Origin: Bacteroidota bacterium
GTDB lineage: Bacteria > Bacteroidota > Bacteroidia > Bacteroidales > JACABE01
Assembly (NCBI GenBank): GCA_013377005.1
Contig: JACABE010000016.1
Location: 15,896-78,538, forward strand
DNA length: 62,643 nucleotides
Reading direction: 5' to 3'
Position 1 is the first letter of the stretch, and each line of letters opens with the position of its first letter. Under the pieces are notes generated by a model. It saw only the letters and a list, made by a program, of their open reading frames with translations. It was not told the origin of the DNA and did no database searches. Made by a program: the position numbers and the translations under genes. This document shows positions 51,101-61,061 of the stretch, in pieces.

Positions 51101-51898
51101 ATGATAAAAAAACTGATATTCTTACTATTAATAGTTGTACTATTTCAACTTAGTTCTTGTAGCAAATATCAAAAATTGCTAAAAGGCAATGATCATGCAA
51201 AAAAACTCGAAATGGGAATAAAGTATTACGAGAAACATGATTATTATCGTGCTTTACAAATGTTTGACAATGTAATAGCTATATACAGAGGTAAAGAGCA
51301 AGCTGAGAAAATTCATTATTATTATGCTTATTGCTATTATGGACAATCTGATTATATTGTTGCAAGTTATCATTTTAAGAATTTTGTAAAGATTTTCCCT
51401 AATAGTAAATATGCTGAAGAATGTTTGTATATGAGTGCTTATTGCAAATATTTGGATTCTCCTACTTATACATTAGATCAAACGAGTACCCATGAAGCAT
51501 TAAAGGAACTTCAATTATTTATAAATTTTTACCCGAAAAGCGAGAGAGTTGCTGAAGCCAACAAATTAATTGATGGTTTGAGATTAAAACTTATAGAAAA
51601 AGCATTTGAAATAGCAAAGTTATACTACAAAACAGAATCATACAATGCAGCTCAGATTGCTTTTACAAATATACTTAAGGATTTTCCCGAAACATCATAT
51701 CGAGAAGAAATTATGTTTTATATTATTAAATCGAATTATTACTATGCAAAAAATAGTATTGACTCGAAGAAACAAGAAAGATTTAAAAATGTTATAGATA
51801 CTTACAATTCATTGATAAGTAATTTCCCTGAATCAAAATACAAAAATGATGCAACTGCTTTATACAATGCTGCATTAATAAATTACGAAAAAAACTAA
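51101..51898 (+). CDS. bamD: outer membrane protein assembly factor BamD
   Basis: The 265-residue lipoprotein has a lipobox FQLSSCSKYQKLLKG (Cys20) and TPR repeats, including YYRALQMFDNVIAIYRGKEQAEK, YIVASYHFKNFVKIFPNSKYAEE and NAAQIAFTNILKDFPETSYREE (quoted in part only). It works with BamA in inserting outer-membrane barrels. It starts the conserved block bamD-rpoZ-coaBC-DUF4835-recN. Confidence 0.93.
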   Translation: MIKKLIFLLLIVVLFQLSSCSKYQKLLKGNDHAKKLEMGIKYYEKHDYYRALQMFDNVIAIYRGKEQAEKIHYYYAYCYYGQSDYIVASYHFKNFVKIFPNSKYAEECLYMSAYCKYLDSPTYTLDQTSTHEALKELQLFINFYPKSERVAEANKLIDGLRLKLIEKAFEIAKLYYKTESYNAAQIAFTNILKDFPETSYREEIMFYIIKSNYYYAKNSIDSKKQERFKNVIDTYNSLISNFPESKYKNDATALYNAALINYEKN

Positions 51899-51915
51899 AT
51901 CATAATTATATAAAT

Positions 51916-52254
51916 ATGGATTTTAAAAAAATAAAAACGGAAACAACTGCAGTAACACGCAATACTACCGATTTTTACAAAAACACAAATAATGTGTACG
52001 AAAATTTATCAATTTTATCAAAACGCGCTAACCAAATTGCAACAGAAATAAAAGAAGAGTTACACAGTAAACTTCAGGAATTTGCAACACCAAACGATAA
52101 TTTGGAAGAGGTTTTCGAAAACAGAGAACAAATTGAAGTCGCAAAGTATTACGAGCATTTAGCAAAACCAACTTTATTGTCTATTAATGAGTTTTTGACT
52201 GATAAAATTTATTACAGAAATCCAGTTAAGGAAGCTTCTGGGAATCAATTTTAA
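51916..52254 (+). CDS. rpoZ: DNA-directed RNA polymerase subunit omega (Rpb6 family)
   Basis: The 112-residue protein matches the Bacteroidota form of RNA polymerase omega: NVYENLSILSKRANQIATEIKEEL, then EEVFENREQIEVAKYYEHLAKPTLLSI, quoted in part. It stabilises the polymerase. It is 17 bases from bamD and ends with a terminator. Confidence 0.9.
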   Translation: MDFKKIKTETTAVTRNTTDFYKNTNNVYENLSILSKRANQIATEIKEELHSKLQEFATPNDNLEEVFENREQIEVAKYYEHLAKPTLLSINEFLTDKIYYRNPVKEASGNQF

Positions 52255-52270
52255 TTGATAATTAAACAAA

Positions 52271-52310
52271 AAGGTATAAATAACTTCATGGGAGATTTAT
52301 ACCTTTTTTT
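52271..52310 (+). terminator. rho-independent terminator after rpoZ
   Basis: AAGGTATAAAT (52271-52281) pairs with ATTTATACCTT (52295-52305), followed by a T-run to 52310. Confidence 0.85.
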
Positions 52311-52330
52311 ATTTATTAAAACAGAGTAAA

Positions 52331-53530
52331 ATGCTGAATAGCAAAAAAATATTACTTGGAATAAGCGGAGGAATTGCGGCTTATAAAACGGCTTACTTGA
52401 TTCGCCTTTTTATAAAGGCTGGAGCTGAAGTAAAAGTAGTTGCTACTCAAAATGCATTTCATTTTGTCACAAAAGTTACACTTGAAACTTTATCAAAAAA
52501 TAAAGTATATGATAATCTGTTTGCAGAAAATAACGATTATTTAACTGAACATATTGCATTAACAGATTGGGCTGATTTTTTTGTAGTAGCACCTGCTACA
52601 GCAAATATTATCGGTAAATTTGCCAATGGCATAGCCGACGACGCTTTATCCACATCTTTTTTAGCATTTAATAAAGAAGTTTTTATAGCACCTGCTATGA
52701 ATTGCAAAATGTATGAACATTTTGCAATTCAAAAAAATATTGCATTTTTACAATCCAAAGGAATAAAATTTATAGAAGCGCCTGTTGGTGAACTTGCCTG
52801 TGGATACGAAGGTAAAGGTCGCATGGAAGAACCTGAGAATATATTTACTTTCGTTGACAATTATTTCGAGAATGCTGCATTATTAAAAGGCAAAAGAGTT
52901 TTGATTACTGCAGGACCTACTTATGAGGCTATTGATCCTGTGAGATTTATTGGGAATCATTCTTCCGGGAAAATGGGAATTGCTTTGGCAGAAGTTTTTG
53001 CCCAATTAGGTGCAAATGTAACTCTGGTAGCTGGTCCTATACAAATATCAACAAACCATCCTCTCATTGAAAGAATTAACGTTATTACTGCCAATGAAAT
53101 GTATGAAAAATGCATAAAGATTTTTTCAAAATCTGACTATACAGTTATGGCTGCAGCCGTTGCTGATTTTACAATCGCAAATCCAGAAGGAAGTAAAATT
53201 AAGAAATCCAAAAAGCTCCCTCAAATTAAACTTATTCCAACCATTGATATTCTTGCCGAATTAGGAAAAAATAAAACATCGAAACAATTATTAATTGGCT
53301 TTGCCCTTGAAACTGATAAAGAAAAAAGGAATGCCATTAATAAATTGAATAATAAAAACCTTGATTTTATCGTTTTAAATTCATTAAATGATATTGGTGC
53401 AGGATTTGGGTATGATACCAATAAAGTTTCAATATTTGATAGAGAAGGAAACTCAAAACATATTGAACTGAAATCAAAAAAAGAAATTGCAAAAGATATT
53501 ATAAGCTATTTGCTTAAAATTCAAGTATAA
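52331..53530 (+). CDS. coaBC: bifunctional phosphopantothenoylcysteine decarboxylase/synthetase
   Basis: The 399-residue enzyme makes 4'-phosphopantetheine for coenzyme A. The CoaC part (residues 1-185) has GISGGIAAYKTAYLIR, the HIALTDWADFFVVAPATANII segment, PAMNCKMYEH and the active-site Cys in GELACGYEGKGRM. The CoaB part (190-399) begins VLITAGPTYEAIDPVRFIGN. It is directly before the DUF4835 gene (five bases). Confidence 0.96.
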   Translation: MLNSKKILLGISGGIAAYKTAYLIRLFIKAGAEVKVVATQNAFHFVTKVTLETLSKNKVYDNLFAENNDYLTEHIALTDWADFFVVAPATANIIGKFANGIADDALSTSFLAFNKEVFIAPAMNCKMYEHFAIQKNIAFLQSKGIKFIEAPVGELACGYEGKGRMEEPENIFTFVDNYFENAALLKGKRVLITAGPTYEAIDPVRFIGNHSSGKMGIALAEVFAQLGANVTLVAGPIQISTNHPLIERINVITANEMYEKCIKIFSKSDYTVMAAAVADFTIANPEGSKIKKSKKLPQIKLIPTIDILAELGKNKTSKQLLIGFALETDKEKRNAINKLNNKNLDFIVLNSLNDIGAGFGYDTNKVSIFDREGNSKHIELKSKKEIAKDIISYLLKIQV

Positions 53531-53535
53531 AAAAT

Positions 53536-54435
53536 ATGAAAAAAATATCATTCTATATAATTTTTGCTTTATTACCTTTATTTAACATTGCGCAAGAATT
53601 TATTTGTAATATTCAAGTATCTGCCCCTCAAGTCCAAGGGACCGATCGAAGCATATATGATAATTTAAGAACTGCTCTTTATGAATTTGTAAATACTAAA
53701 TCATGGACAAATTACACTTATAAACCTGAAGAAAAAATAGAATGTAGTATATTAATTACTGTAAATGAGAGAATTAGTCAGGATGAATTTAAAGGTACAA
53801 TAAATTTACAATTACGCCGTCCAATTTATCGAACTTCTTATAATTCTGTATTATTAAACTATGTAGATAAAGACTTTCAGTTTAAATATGTTGAATTTCA
53901 AAATTTGGAATATGTAGACAATTCATTTACATCTAATTTAACCTCAGTAATAGCCTATTATTGTTATATCTATTTAGGTTTAGATTTTGACTCATTTTCG
54001 CCTAATGGAGGGACGCCATATTTTGAAAAAGCTCAAAACATTGTAAATCTCGGACAAAATGTACCTGAAAAGGGATGGAAATCATTTGAAAGTCAAAAGA
54101 ATCGTTATTGGTTGGTTGAAAATTTATTAAATAGTGCTTATAGCTCTGTTCGTCAGGCAACTTATAAATATCATCGACTAGGATTAGATATGATGTATGA
54201 TAATATTGAAACAGGAAGAACTGCTATTGCTGAAAGTATCGAATTATTGAGAAAAGCGTACAGAGAGAAACCTGGATTATTTAGCATACAGCTATTTATG
54301 GATGCTAAAACCGATGAAATTATTAATATTTTTTCTAAAGCTTCACCTCAAGATAAAGCTAAAGTTATTAATGATTTGATAGAAATTGACCCTGCCAATG
54401 CCAGTAAATATCAAGGCATTTTAAATAAAAATTAA
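53536..54435 (+). CDS. DUF4835 family protein (PorD-like)
   Basis: The 299-residue secreted protein has a signal peptide ending FNIAQ and the family pattern CNIQVSAPQVQGTDRSIYDNL, then LQLRRPIYRTSYNSVLLNY, and SFSPNGGTPYFEKAQNIV. It is restricted to Bacteroidota. A member is called PorD in the type IX secretion literature. The window also has two type IX substrates, which is consistent. Located between coaBC and recN, a conserved order. Confidence 0.9.
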   Translation: MKKISFYIIFALLPLFNIAQEFICNIQVSAPQVQGTDRSIYDNLRTALYEFVNTKSWTNYTYKPEEKIECSILITVNERISQDEFKGTINLQLRRPIYRTSYNSVLLNYVDKDFQFKYVEFQNLEYVDNSFTSNLTSVIAYYCYIYLGLDFDSFSPNGGTPYFEKAQNIVNLGQNVPEKGWKSFESQKNRYWLVENLLNSAYSSVRQATYKYHRLGLDMMYDNIETGRTAIAESIELLRKAYREKPGLFSIQLFMDAKTDEIINIFSKASPQDKAKVINDLIEIDPANASKYQGILNKN

Positions 54436-54551
54436 TGTTTTCTAACAATACATTGTTCAAGAAAAACATTATTGACAATGCATTATATTATTTTTACTTT
54501 TTCAAAACATAATATGTGGTAAAATATTTACTAGATATTCTTATTGTTTTA

Positions 54552-54559
54552 TATCTTTG
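54552..54559 (+). promoter_or_regulatory. -7 promoter element of recN
   Basis: TATCTTTG lies 28 bases before the ATG at 54588, giving a short leader. It supports the choice of that start over a TTG at 54576. Confidence 0.6.
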
Positions 54560-54587
54560 TAGTATATGAACTTATTTGTTTTTCAAT

Positions 54588-56237
54588 ATGCTTTCACATC
54601 TATACATTGAAAATTACACTTTAATAGAAAAACTAGACATTGATTTTTTATCAGGTTTTTCAGCCATAACTGGTGAAACTGGTGCTGGTAAATCAATCAT
54701 TATTGGTGCTTTATCTTTAATTTTAGGACAAAGGACAGATCCTGAAGTTTTAATTGATAAATCAGCTAAATGTATTGTTGAAGGTAATTTTGAAATTTCT
54801 AAGCTTAATTTAAAAGATTTTTTTACAAGTAATGAACTAGATTACGAAAATCCATGTATTCTTCGAAGAGAAATAGCTCCCAGTGGCAAATCAAGAGCTT
54901 TTATAAATGATACGCCAGTAAACCTTAATCAACTTAAAGAATTAGGTGAGTATTTAGTTGATGTTCATTCACAACATAATACACTCACACTTAATAATTC
55001 TAATTTTCAAATGGCAATTTTGGATAATGTTGCAGGAAATCAAGATTTATTGAAGCAATTTAAAAATGAATGGAAAATTTATCAGCAAATAAAAAATCAA
55101 CTAGAAGAACTAAAACTAAAAGAAAAAGAAGCAAAAACTAACCGTGATTATCTTCAGTTTTTATTTGATGAGTTAGAAAATGCAAACCTTAACAACGACG
55201 AAAAAGAAGAAATTATCGGGAGACTTGAAATTCAAAATAATGCTGAAGATATTAAATCTACTTTATATAGAACTATAGATACCCTTCTTCAATCTGATCT
55301 AAATATTGTAAGTCAGTTAAACGAGCTAAATCTTCAATTAGCTAAATTAACTTATCATCCTCAAATTAAAGTAATTTCAGAAAGAATGGATAGTTCAATT
55401 ATTGAATTAAAAGACATTGCTAATGAAGCAGAATCACTTGAAGAAACTGTACATTTTGATGCCTTATTAATTGAACAACTTACTCAACGACTTGATTTAC
55501 TAAACCGCCTAGAAAAGAAGCACAATGTTACATCAGTAAATGAATTAATTGAAATTTATAATAATCTTTCCAACGAATTATTTTTAATTGCATCTTTTGA
55601 TGATAAAATTGCATTGCTGGAAAAAGATTTTTTTAAGCAAACAGAAAAAGTAAAAGAACTTGCAAAAAATCTATCTATAAAAAGGGAAAATGCAATTCCA
55701 ATGGTTGAAAACGAAGTTAAAAAAATTCTTTCAAATATAGGGATGAATACTGCTATTTTAAAAATTAATTTAAGCAATACCGAAGTCTTATCCAATTCAG
55801 GAATTAATAATATTACTTTTCTTTTCAATGCAAATAAAGGTGGTGAATTAAAAGAATTATCCAAAGTAATATCAGGAGGAGAGTTATCTCGGCTAATGCT
55901 GGCTATAAAATCAATTATATCAAAACAAAATATACTTCCAACTGTTATTTTTGATGAAATTGACAATGGAGTGTCAGGAGATATTGCTGGTAAGGTTGGA
56001 CAAGTAATGAAAAAAATGTCTTCAAATATGCAATTGATAGCAATTACTCATCTGCCTCAAATTGCAGCTAAAGCTGATCATCATTATTTTGTATCTAAAC
56101 TTTCAGATAAAAACATAACCCATTCAACAATAAAAAAGCTGAAAGACGACGAAAAAATTAAAGAAATTGCAAAAATGCTAAGCAATGAAAATGTCACAGC
56201 TTCTGCTTTAGAAAATGCAAAAGAATTAATGCGTTAA
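54588..56237 (+). CDS. recN: DNA repair protein RecN
   Basis: From the ATG at 54588 the product has 549 residues. It is an SMC-like ATPase with Walker A GETGAGKSIIIGAL near residue 29, coiled-coil in the middle (about 150-360), the signature VISGGELSRLMLAIKSI and Walker B VIFDEIDNGVSG. It acts in double-strand break repair. Its own -7 element and the absence of a LexA-like box mean regulation cannot be told. Confidence 0.95.
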   Translation: MLSHLYIENYTLIEKLDIDFLSGFSAITGETGAGKSIIIGALSLILGQRTDPEVLIDKSAKCIVEGNFEISKLNLKDFFTSNELDYENPCILRREIAPSGKSRAFINDTPVNLNQLKELGEYLVDVHSQHNTLTLNNSNFQMAILDNVAGNQDLLKQFKNEWKIYQQIKNQLEELKLKEKEAKTNRDYLQFLFDELENANLNNDEKEEIIGRLEIQNNAEDIKSTLYRTIDTLLQSDLNIVSQLNELNLQLAKLTYHPQIKVISERMDSSIIELKDIANEAESLEETVHFDALLIEQLTQRLDLLNRLEKKHNVTSVNELIEIYNNLSNELFLIASFDDKIALLEKDFFKQTEKVKELAKNLSIKRENAIPMVENEVKKILSNIGMNTAILKINLSNTEVLSNSGINNITFLFNANKGGELKELSKVISGGELSRLMLAIKSIISKQNILPTVIFDEIDNGVSGDIAGKVGQVMKKMSSNMQLIAITHLPQIAAKADHHYFVSKLSDKNITHSTIKKLKDDEKIKEIAKMLSNENVTASALENAKELMR

Positions 56238-56316
56238 TAAAATTTGAATGGTTGTAACACTTAAAAATTAACACTTATAGCTAAATGAATTTAATAATAA
56301 TCAATATCACATATTT

Positions 56317-57177
56317 ATGTACAATTTATTAAAAGGGAAAAAAGGAATCATTTTTGGAGCCTTAAATAACAGATCTATTGCCTGGAAAGTAGCAGAACGT
56401 GCTAATGATGAAGGTGCAAAGTTTGTTTTAACTAATACGCCTGTATCAATTCGCCTGGGTGAAGTTGATGAACTGGCTAAAAATTGCAATACAATTGTTA
56501 TTCCTGCAGATGCAACAAGTGTGAAAGATATTGAAAATTTATTTCAACAATCTATGGAAATATTAGGTGGAAAAGTAGATTTTGTATTGCATTCTATTGG
56601 AATGTCACCAAATGTTAGAAAAAAGCTACCTTATGACAATTTAGACTATGAGTATTACCATAAAACAATGGATATCTCTGCATTTTCTTTTCACAAAGTA
56701 TTACAAGTTGCCAAGAAAATGGATGCCATTAATGAATGGGGATCCGTTGTTGCACTATCCTATATTGCTGCTCAACGAACTCTATTTGAATACAACGATA
56801 TGGCTGATGCAAAAGCTGCTCTTGAATCTATTGCACGAAGTTTTGGCTATATATACGGCCGAGAGAAAAAAGTAAGAGTAAATACTATTTCTCAATCCCC
56901 TACCCTAACAACTGCAGGAAGTGGAGTAAAAGGAATTGATGGTTTGATGGATTTCACAGAACGGATGTCTCCACTTGGGAATGGAAGCGCTGACGAATGT
57001 GCTGATTTTTGTATTACATTATTTTCTGATTTAACTAAAAAAGTTACTATGCAAAATCTTTTTCACGATGGTGGATTTTCGAGCATGGGTATGAGCCAAC
57101 AAGCTATGTTACAATACAATAAAAGTTTTGATGAATGTGATTGCGACCTTGTTGAAAAATATAAACTTAAAGGATAA
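56317..57177 (+). CDS. fabI: enoyl-ACP reductase
   Basis: The 286-residue NADH-dependent short-chain dehydrogenase finishes each fatty-acid elongation cycle. It has the FabI nucleotide motif GALNNRSIAWKVAE, LHSIGMSP, and the catalytic Tyr and Lys in FEYNDMADAKAALES (Y-x6-K). It ends with an acidic and Cys-containing DECDCDLVEK segment. It is a single gene, 80 bases after recN. Confidence 0.95.
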   Translation: MYNLLKGKKGIIFGALNNRSIAWKVAERANDEGAKFVLTNTPVSIRLGEVDELAKNCNTIVIPADATSVKDIENLFQQSMEILGGKVDFVLHSIGMSPNVRKKLPYDNLDYEYYHKTMDISAFSFHKVLQVAKKMDAINEWGSVVALSYIAAQRTLFEYNDMADAKAALESIARSFGYIYGREKKVRVNTISQSPTLTTAGSGVKGIDGLMDFTERMSPLGNGSADECADFCITLFSDLTKKVTMQNLFHDGGFSSMGMSQQAMLQYNKSFDECDCDLVEKYKLKG

Positions 57178-57304
57178 TTATGTTATAAATTTATTTGATT
57201 TAGTTCTCTCTTTTTATATATTATTCATCAACTGCAATTTATTAAGTTGATAACAATTTGCATCGTATATTTCTTTTAATTAAGCGAATAAATAATATTA
57301 GAGC

Positions 57305-59644
57305 TTAAAATTCCAATTTGTAACTAAAATTAGGCATTACAATCTGATTAACATCCTGTTTTATTGAGTTAGAAGTTTTATCAAAATAGTATGTATTTGC
57401 TTCTTTATAACCCAATACATTTATAAAACTAATTGCCCATATACTTGAATGCTTTAATTTATTTATTCTATAGGAAGCTGAGAGAGAAAGTATCTGAGCA
57501 TCTTTTTTTCGTAATGTAAATGCTTTTGACTCATTTTCTACTATATCTTGTGAAGCATAAGTTGCGCTATAATTTAACGGATTATAGTAATCTCCGCCCA
57601 TTAGGCATAGTTTAGCATTTATATTCAAGATATTATTTTTGTTTCTACCAACATTCCATTCTTTTCCACCCAACAAATTAACAACATAATTTTTATTAAA
57701 ACGGGCATTTCGTTCAATACCATCACCACCTTTGTATTTTGAGTTAAAGATTGATGCCGTAGCAAGATAGTAATATCCTTTATTCAGAAATCTTTCAAAC
57801 GTAATATCAATTCCGATATTACTTCCTTTGCCTTTATTAACAAGTGAATCGTTAAAGTAAATTCCATTTTCAAGATTTTGAAGCGAATAATAAGAGCTAG
57901 GTATAACTGGTATATTAAATAAAAATTGATAATAAGGCTCAAACTTCAGATGTGCATTTTCCGTTAGCTTAATATCATATGAAAAGACAATATGATGTGC
58001 TTTTGAAAAATCAAGATTCTTATTGGGTTCTGTAATACCCAAAGAAGTTTGCTGTTGCACAAAATAAAAATTTAGCATTTCAAGTTGACTATGCAACCCA
58101 TAAGATATTCCAATGGTTTGACGGGGGTTGAAATTCCACCTTAAACCTATACGAGGTTCAACTGTATAATGATTATTTAATAAAAATAATTGGGAATGCA
58201 ATCCAATATTAAACGTTAAATCGTTTGTAATATCATATTTCGATTGTGAATAAGCTTGCATCAGATAACTACTGCCTTTATCATTAACATAATTAATTAG
58301 CATGTTATTATTATCTTTTTTTTGAACATTCATATTATACAGTAAACGACTTATAATAATTCCGGTTTTATTAGTATGATTAGCACTGAATTTATGATTA
58401 ACAAAACTTGTTAGTGAATACTTCCATGTATAATTATCTATTTTATTTGAAGGCATAAGTTTCAAGATACTTATATACTCTTTCTGATCCAAACTAAGAC
58501 CGTTGCCTGTTGCAGCTAAAGAAGTGTTAATATATGTTTTGTTTCCTAAAATTATTTTGTGATTAATTCCCAATGCACTCATATATAAATCTGTAGAATA
58601 TTGTTGTTTATCAATATCCGATTTCCATGAATTTGAATCATTTATAGCATTTCTTCCTTGATAATCCAGAGCCCCAATACCCCAAACAGAGAATATTCCA
58701 TATTTCTGTGTAGGAAAATTCAATTTAAAAGATAAATCCTGATATTTTAATACACCCATTTCAGAAGGCAAAACTGGAGCCAGAAGACCAAAAGTAGAAT
58801 ATCTGTAATTGAATAAATAGGAAGCCTTTTTCCCTTTTACAAAAGGACCTTCTGATGACAAATCTATTCCGACCAAACCAGCCTGAATGGTATATTCTCT
58901 TTTTTCATTATTACCGTTTCTCAATTTAATATCAAAAACACCTGATAAAGCATTGCCATATTCTGAAGGAAAAGCACCTGTTATAAAATCGGAATTTGAA
59001 AGCATCTGACTACTTAAAGCTGTAATAGCTCCCGCTCCTAAAGAGCTAACATTTGCAAAATGACTTGGATTAGTAATTTCAACACCTTCCATGCACCAAA
59101 GCAAACCTTTGGGAGCATTACCTCTAATAACAACCCCATTTGTTCCTAAATTGCCAGAAACACCCGCAAAAGATGAGGCTAAGCGTGATGGGTCATCAAA
59201 ACCTCCTGCGTATCTGCTTGCCTCTTCCACACTAAGTTGTCTAGCACTTAATGTAACCATTGAATTAATAGATTCGTATTTATTTGCTTTGAAAACTATT
59301 TCTTTTGAATTTATTACTTTTTCTTTCAATGATGCATTTAAAACTACTTCCTTGCCTGACCCAATTAAAACTTCATTTATTATCATATCTTCATAACCAA
59401 TATAACTTATTTTAATAGTATAACGTCCAATAGGAACTTTTTTTATAAAATAATTACCATCAATATCCGAGGAGGCTCCCATAATAGGATTTGTACCAGC
59501 AACAACGACAGACGCACCTATTAATGATGATTGAGATTCTTTATCAATAACTTTTCCTTTAATGTTCTGAGTAATATTTTGAGCATTTATAATATTAGCT
59601 AATAAACAAAAAATTCCAAATGCAATTATAAACTTTAGCTTCAT
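57305..59644 (-). CDS. TonB-dependent receptor
   Basis: The 779-residue outer-membrane protein has a signal peptide ending NAQN, a carboxypeptidase-like regulatory domain (IKGKVIDKESQSSLIGASVV near residue 27), a plug domain with the Gly-rich GVVIRGNAPKGLLWCMEGVEI (near 170) and a barrel ending in an aromatic strand (FSYKLEF). It lacks a SusD partner. It lies downstream of the membrane AraC regulator gene, which might control it, though 142 bases and a promoter separate them. Confidence 0.93.
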   Translation of the reverse strand: MKLKFIIAFGIFCLLANIINAQNITQNIKGKVIDKESQSSLIGASVVVAGTNPIMGASSDIDGNYFIKKVPIGRYTIKISYIGYEDMIINEVLIGSGKEVVLNASLKEKVINSKEIVFKANKYESINSMVTLSARQLSVEEASRYAGGFDDPSRLASSFAGVSGNLGTNGVVIRGNAPKGLLWCMEGVEITNPSHFANVSSLGAGAITALSSQMLSNSDFITGAFPSEYGNALSGVFDIKLRNGNNEKREYTIQAGLVGIDLSSEGPFVKGKKASYLFNYRYSTFGLLAPVLPSEMGVLKYQDLSFKLNFPTQKYGIFSVWGIGALDYQGRNAINDSNSWKSDIDKQQYSTDLYMSALGINHKIILGNKTYINTSLAATGNGLSLDQKEYISILKLMPSNKIDNYTWKYSLTSFVNHKFSANHTNKTGIIISRLLYNMNVQKKDNNNMLINYVNDKGSSYLMQAYSQSKYDITNDLTFNIGLHSQLFLLNNHYTVEPRIGLRWNFNPRQTIGISYGLHSQLEMLNFYFVQQQTSLGITEPNKNLDFSKAHHIVFSYDIKLTENAHLKFEPYYQFLFNIPVIPSSYYSLQNLENGIYFNDSLVNKGKGSNIGIDITFERFLNKGYYYLATASIFNSKYKGGDGIERNARFNKNYVVNLLGGKEWNVGRNKNNILNINAKLCLMGGDYYNPLNYSATYASQDIVENESKAFTLRKKDAQILSLSASYRINKLKHSSIWAISFINVLGYKEANTYYFDKTSNSIKQDVNQIVMPNFSYKLEF

Positions 59645-59671
59645 AAGATTTTTATTAATTTATTTATGATG

Positions 59672-59679
59672 CAAAATTA
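59672..59679 (-). promoter_or_regulatory. -7 promoter element of TonB receptor gene
   Basis: TAATTTTG on the minus strand lies 27 bases before the start codon at 59644. Confidence 0.5.
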
Positions 59680-59786
59680 GTTACATTTAAAGTCATGAAT
59701 GTTCGCATTTATAAATAAGAACCTATTAAAACAAGCTAAGGCAAAGTAAAGATATTTAATTGTTTAATATTTTATAATGTTCAAAA

Positions 59787-60902
59787 TTATAATTTTGAAC
59801 TCATTTTTTTAAAATCAGAAGGGGTATTATTGGTAATTTTTTTAAAGATAGTATTAAAAGAGGTTTTTGAATTAAAACCTGATTCAAATGCAATTCCCAA
59901 TATTGACAAACTATTCAGATCCTCATTTACCAATAATTTTTTTGCTTTTTCAACTCTATATTTATTAATAAATTGAAAGAAATTTTCGTTAAATCCAGAG
60001 TTTATAACATAGGATAATTGATGCGAAGTAATATTCAGTAATTCTGAAAGTTTTATTAGATTTAGTTCGCTATCTAGATAGGGTTCTTGCTTAATCATTA
60101 GGTCTTCAAGCTTTGATTTTAAAATCAATAATTCATCATCAGATACTATTTTCTTTTTTTGCTCTGTAAATTGTTCTTCTTCATTAATTGAAATTATCTG
60201 ATTTCGTTTTAATTCATCAAACGGAAATATATCTTTTTGTTTTAATGAATTATAAGCTATAACATAGATTAAAATCAAAAATGTTACATTCATGTATACA
60301 TTTAAAGTTAATGGATTAAAAAACAAATTGTAAACACTTATTATTATACTTATTGATAAAATAGATAAAATTATATATTCTAACCAATTAAGATTTATTT
60401 CACTTGTATTCGAAAATAATACTAAAATCTTTTTTTGATGTTTCCTAATGAGTAAATATGATTTAATAGAATAAAAAAGAACCTGAATAAGTATTATACC
60501 TATAATTAAAAGCTGAAAAATATTAGAATTTTCTAAATCATATAGTTTTTGTAAAAGTAATAAGATTAAGAAAATTATTGGAAGAATAAGATATTTTTGG
60601 TATGTTTTATGAAACCGGTAATTTGGATTTGTAAAAAACACAACACTTATAAAATAAACTATTGGAGTAAAAAATTGTATATAGTGAAAAAATAAAGCTA
60701 AATAACCATTTAGGTTTTCTTTCCAAATTAGTAATGTAATTTCTTCTAACCAAAATGTTGCCCATAAAAAAAGAAAAATTCCAAACCAAAAATTTGCTTT
60801 TTTATTTACTTTAAGTGGATTGGTAACATTAAGAAATGCAAGCAAAATAAGTGAACCAAATATAAGAATTACTAGTAAAGCGTTGATATTAATTGTATTC
60901 AT
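59787..60902 (-). CDS. membrane-anchored AraC family regulator
   Basis: The 371-residue protein has seven hydrophobic segments (residues about 7-225) followed by a cytoplasmic AraC-type DNA-binding domain (about 270-371: LIKLSELLNITSHQLSYVINSGF, then FINKYRVEKAKKLLVNEDL and SILGIAFESGFNSKTSFNTIFKK, quoted in part). It should sense a signal in or across the membrane. The neighbouring TonB receptor is a possible target. No ligand can be inferred. Confidence 0.9.
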   Translation of the reverse strand: MNTININALLVILIFGSLILLAFLNVTNPLKVNKKANFWFGIFLFLWATFWLEEITLLIWKENLNGYLALFFHYIQFFTPIVYFISVVFFTNPNYRFHKTYQKYLILPIIFLILLLLQKLYDLENSNIFQLLIIGIILIQVLFYSIKSYLLIRKHQKKILVLFSNTSEINLNWLEYIILSILSISIIISVYNLFFNPLTLNVYMNVTFLILIYVIAYNSLKQKDIFPFDELKRNQIISINEEEQFTEQKKKIVSDDELLILKSKLEDLMIKQEPYLDSELNLIKLSELLNITSHQLSYVINSGFNENFFQFINKYRVEKAKKLLVNEDLNSLSILGIAFESGFNSKTSFNTIFKKITNNTPSDFKKMSSKL

Positions 60903-60926
60903 TACTTTTAATTATAAAATATTTGG

Positions 60927-60934
60927 CAAAAATA
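60927..60934 (-). promoter_or_regulatory. -7 promoter element of AraC-type gene
   Basis: TATTTTTG on the minus strand lies 25 bases before the start codon at 60902. Confidence 0.5.
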
Positions 60935-61061
60935 ACTATTTTTAAATAAAGCTCTAAATGAAAAAAAATAAGAATTACTTTGTATCCACTTCTAATTACT
61001 TCAAAAAATATTCATTGAAGTTCTCACGTTTTTTAGAATAGTAATTAATAAAACTATCTTA

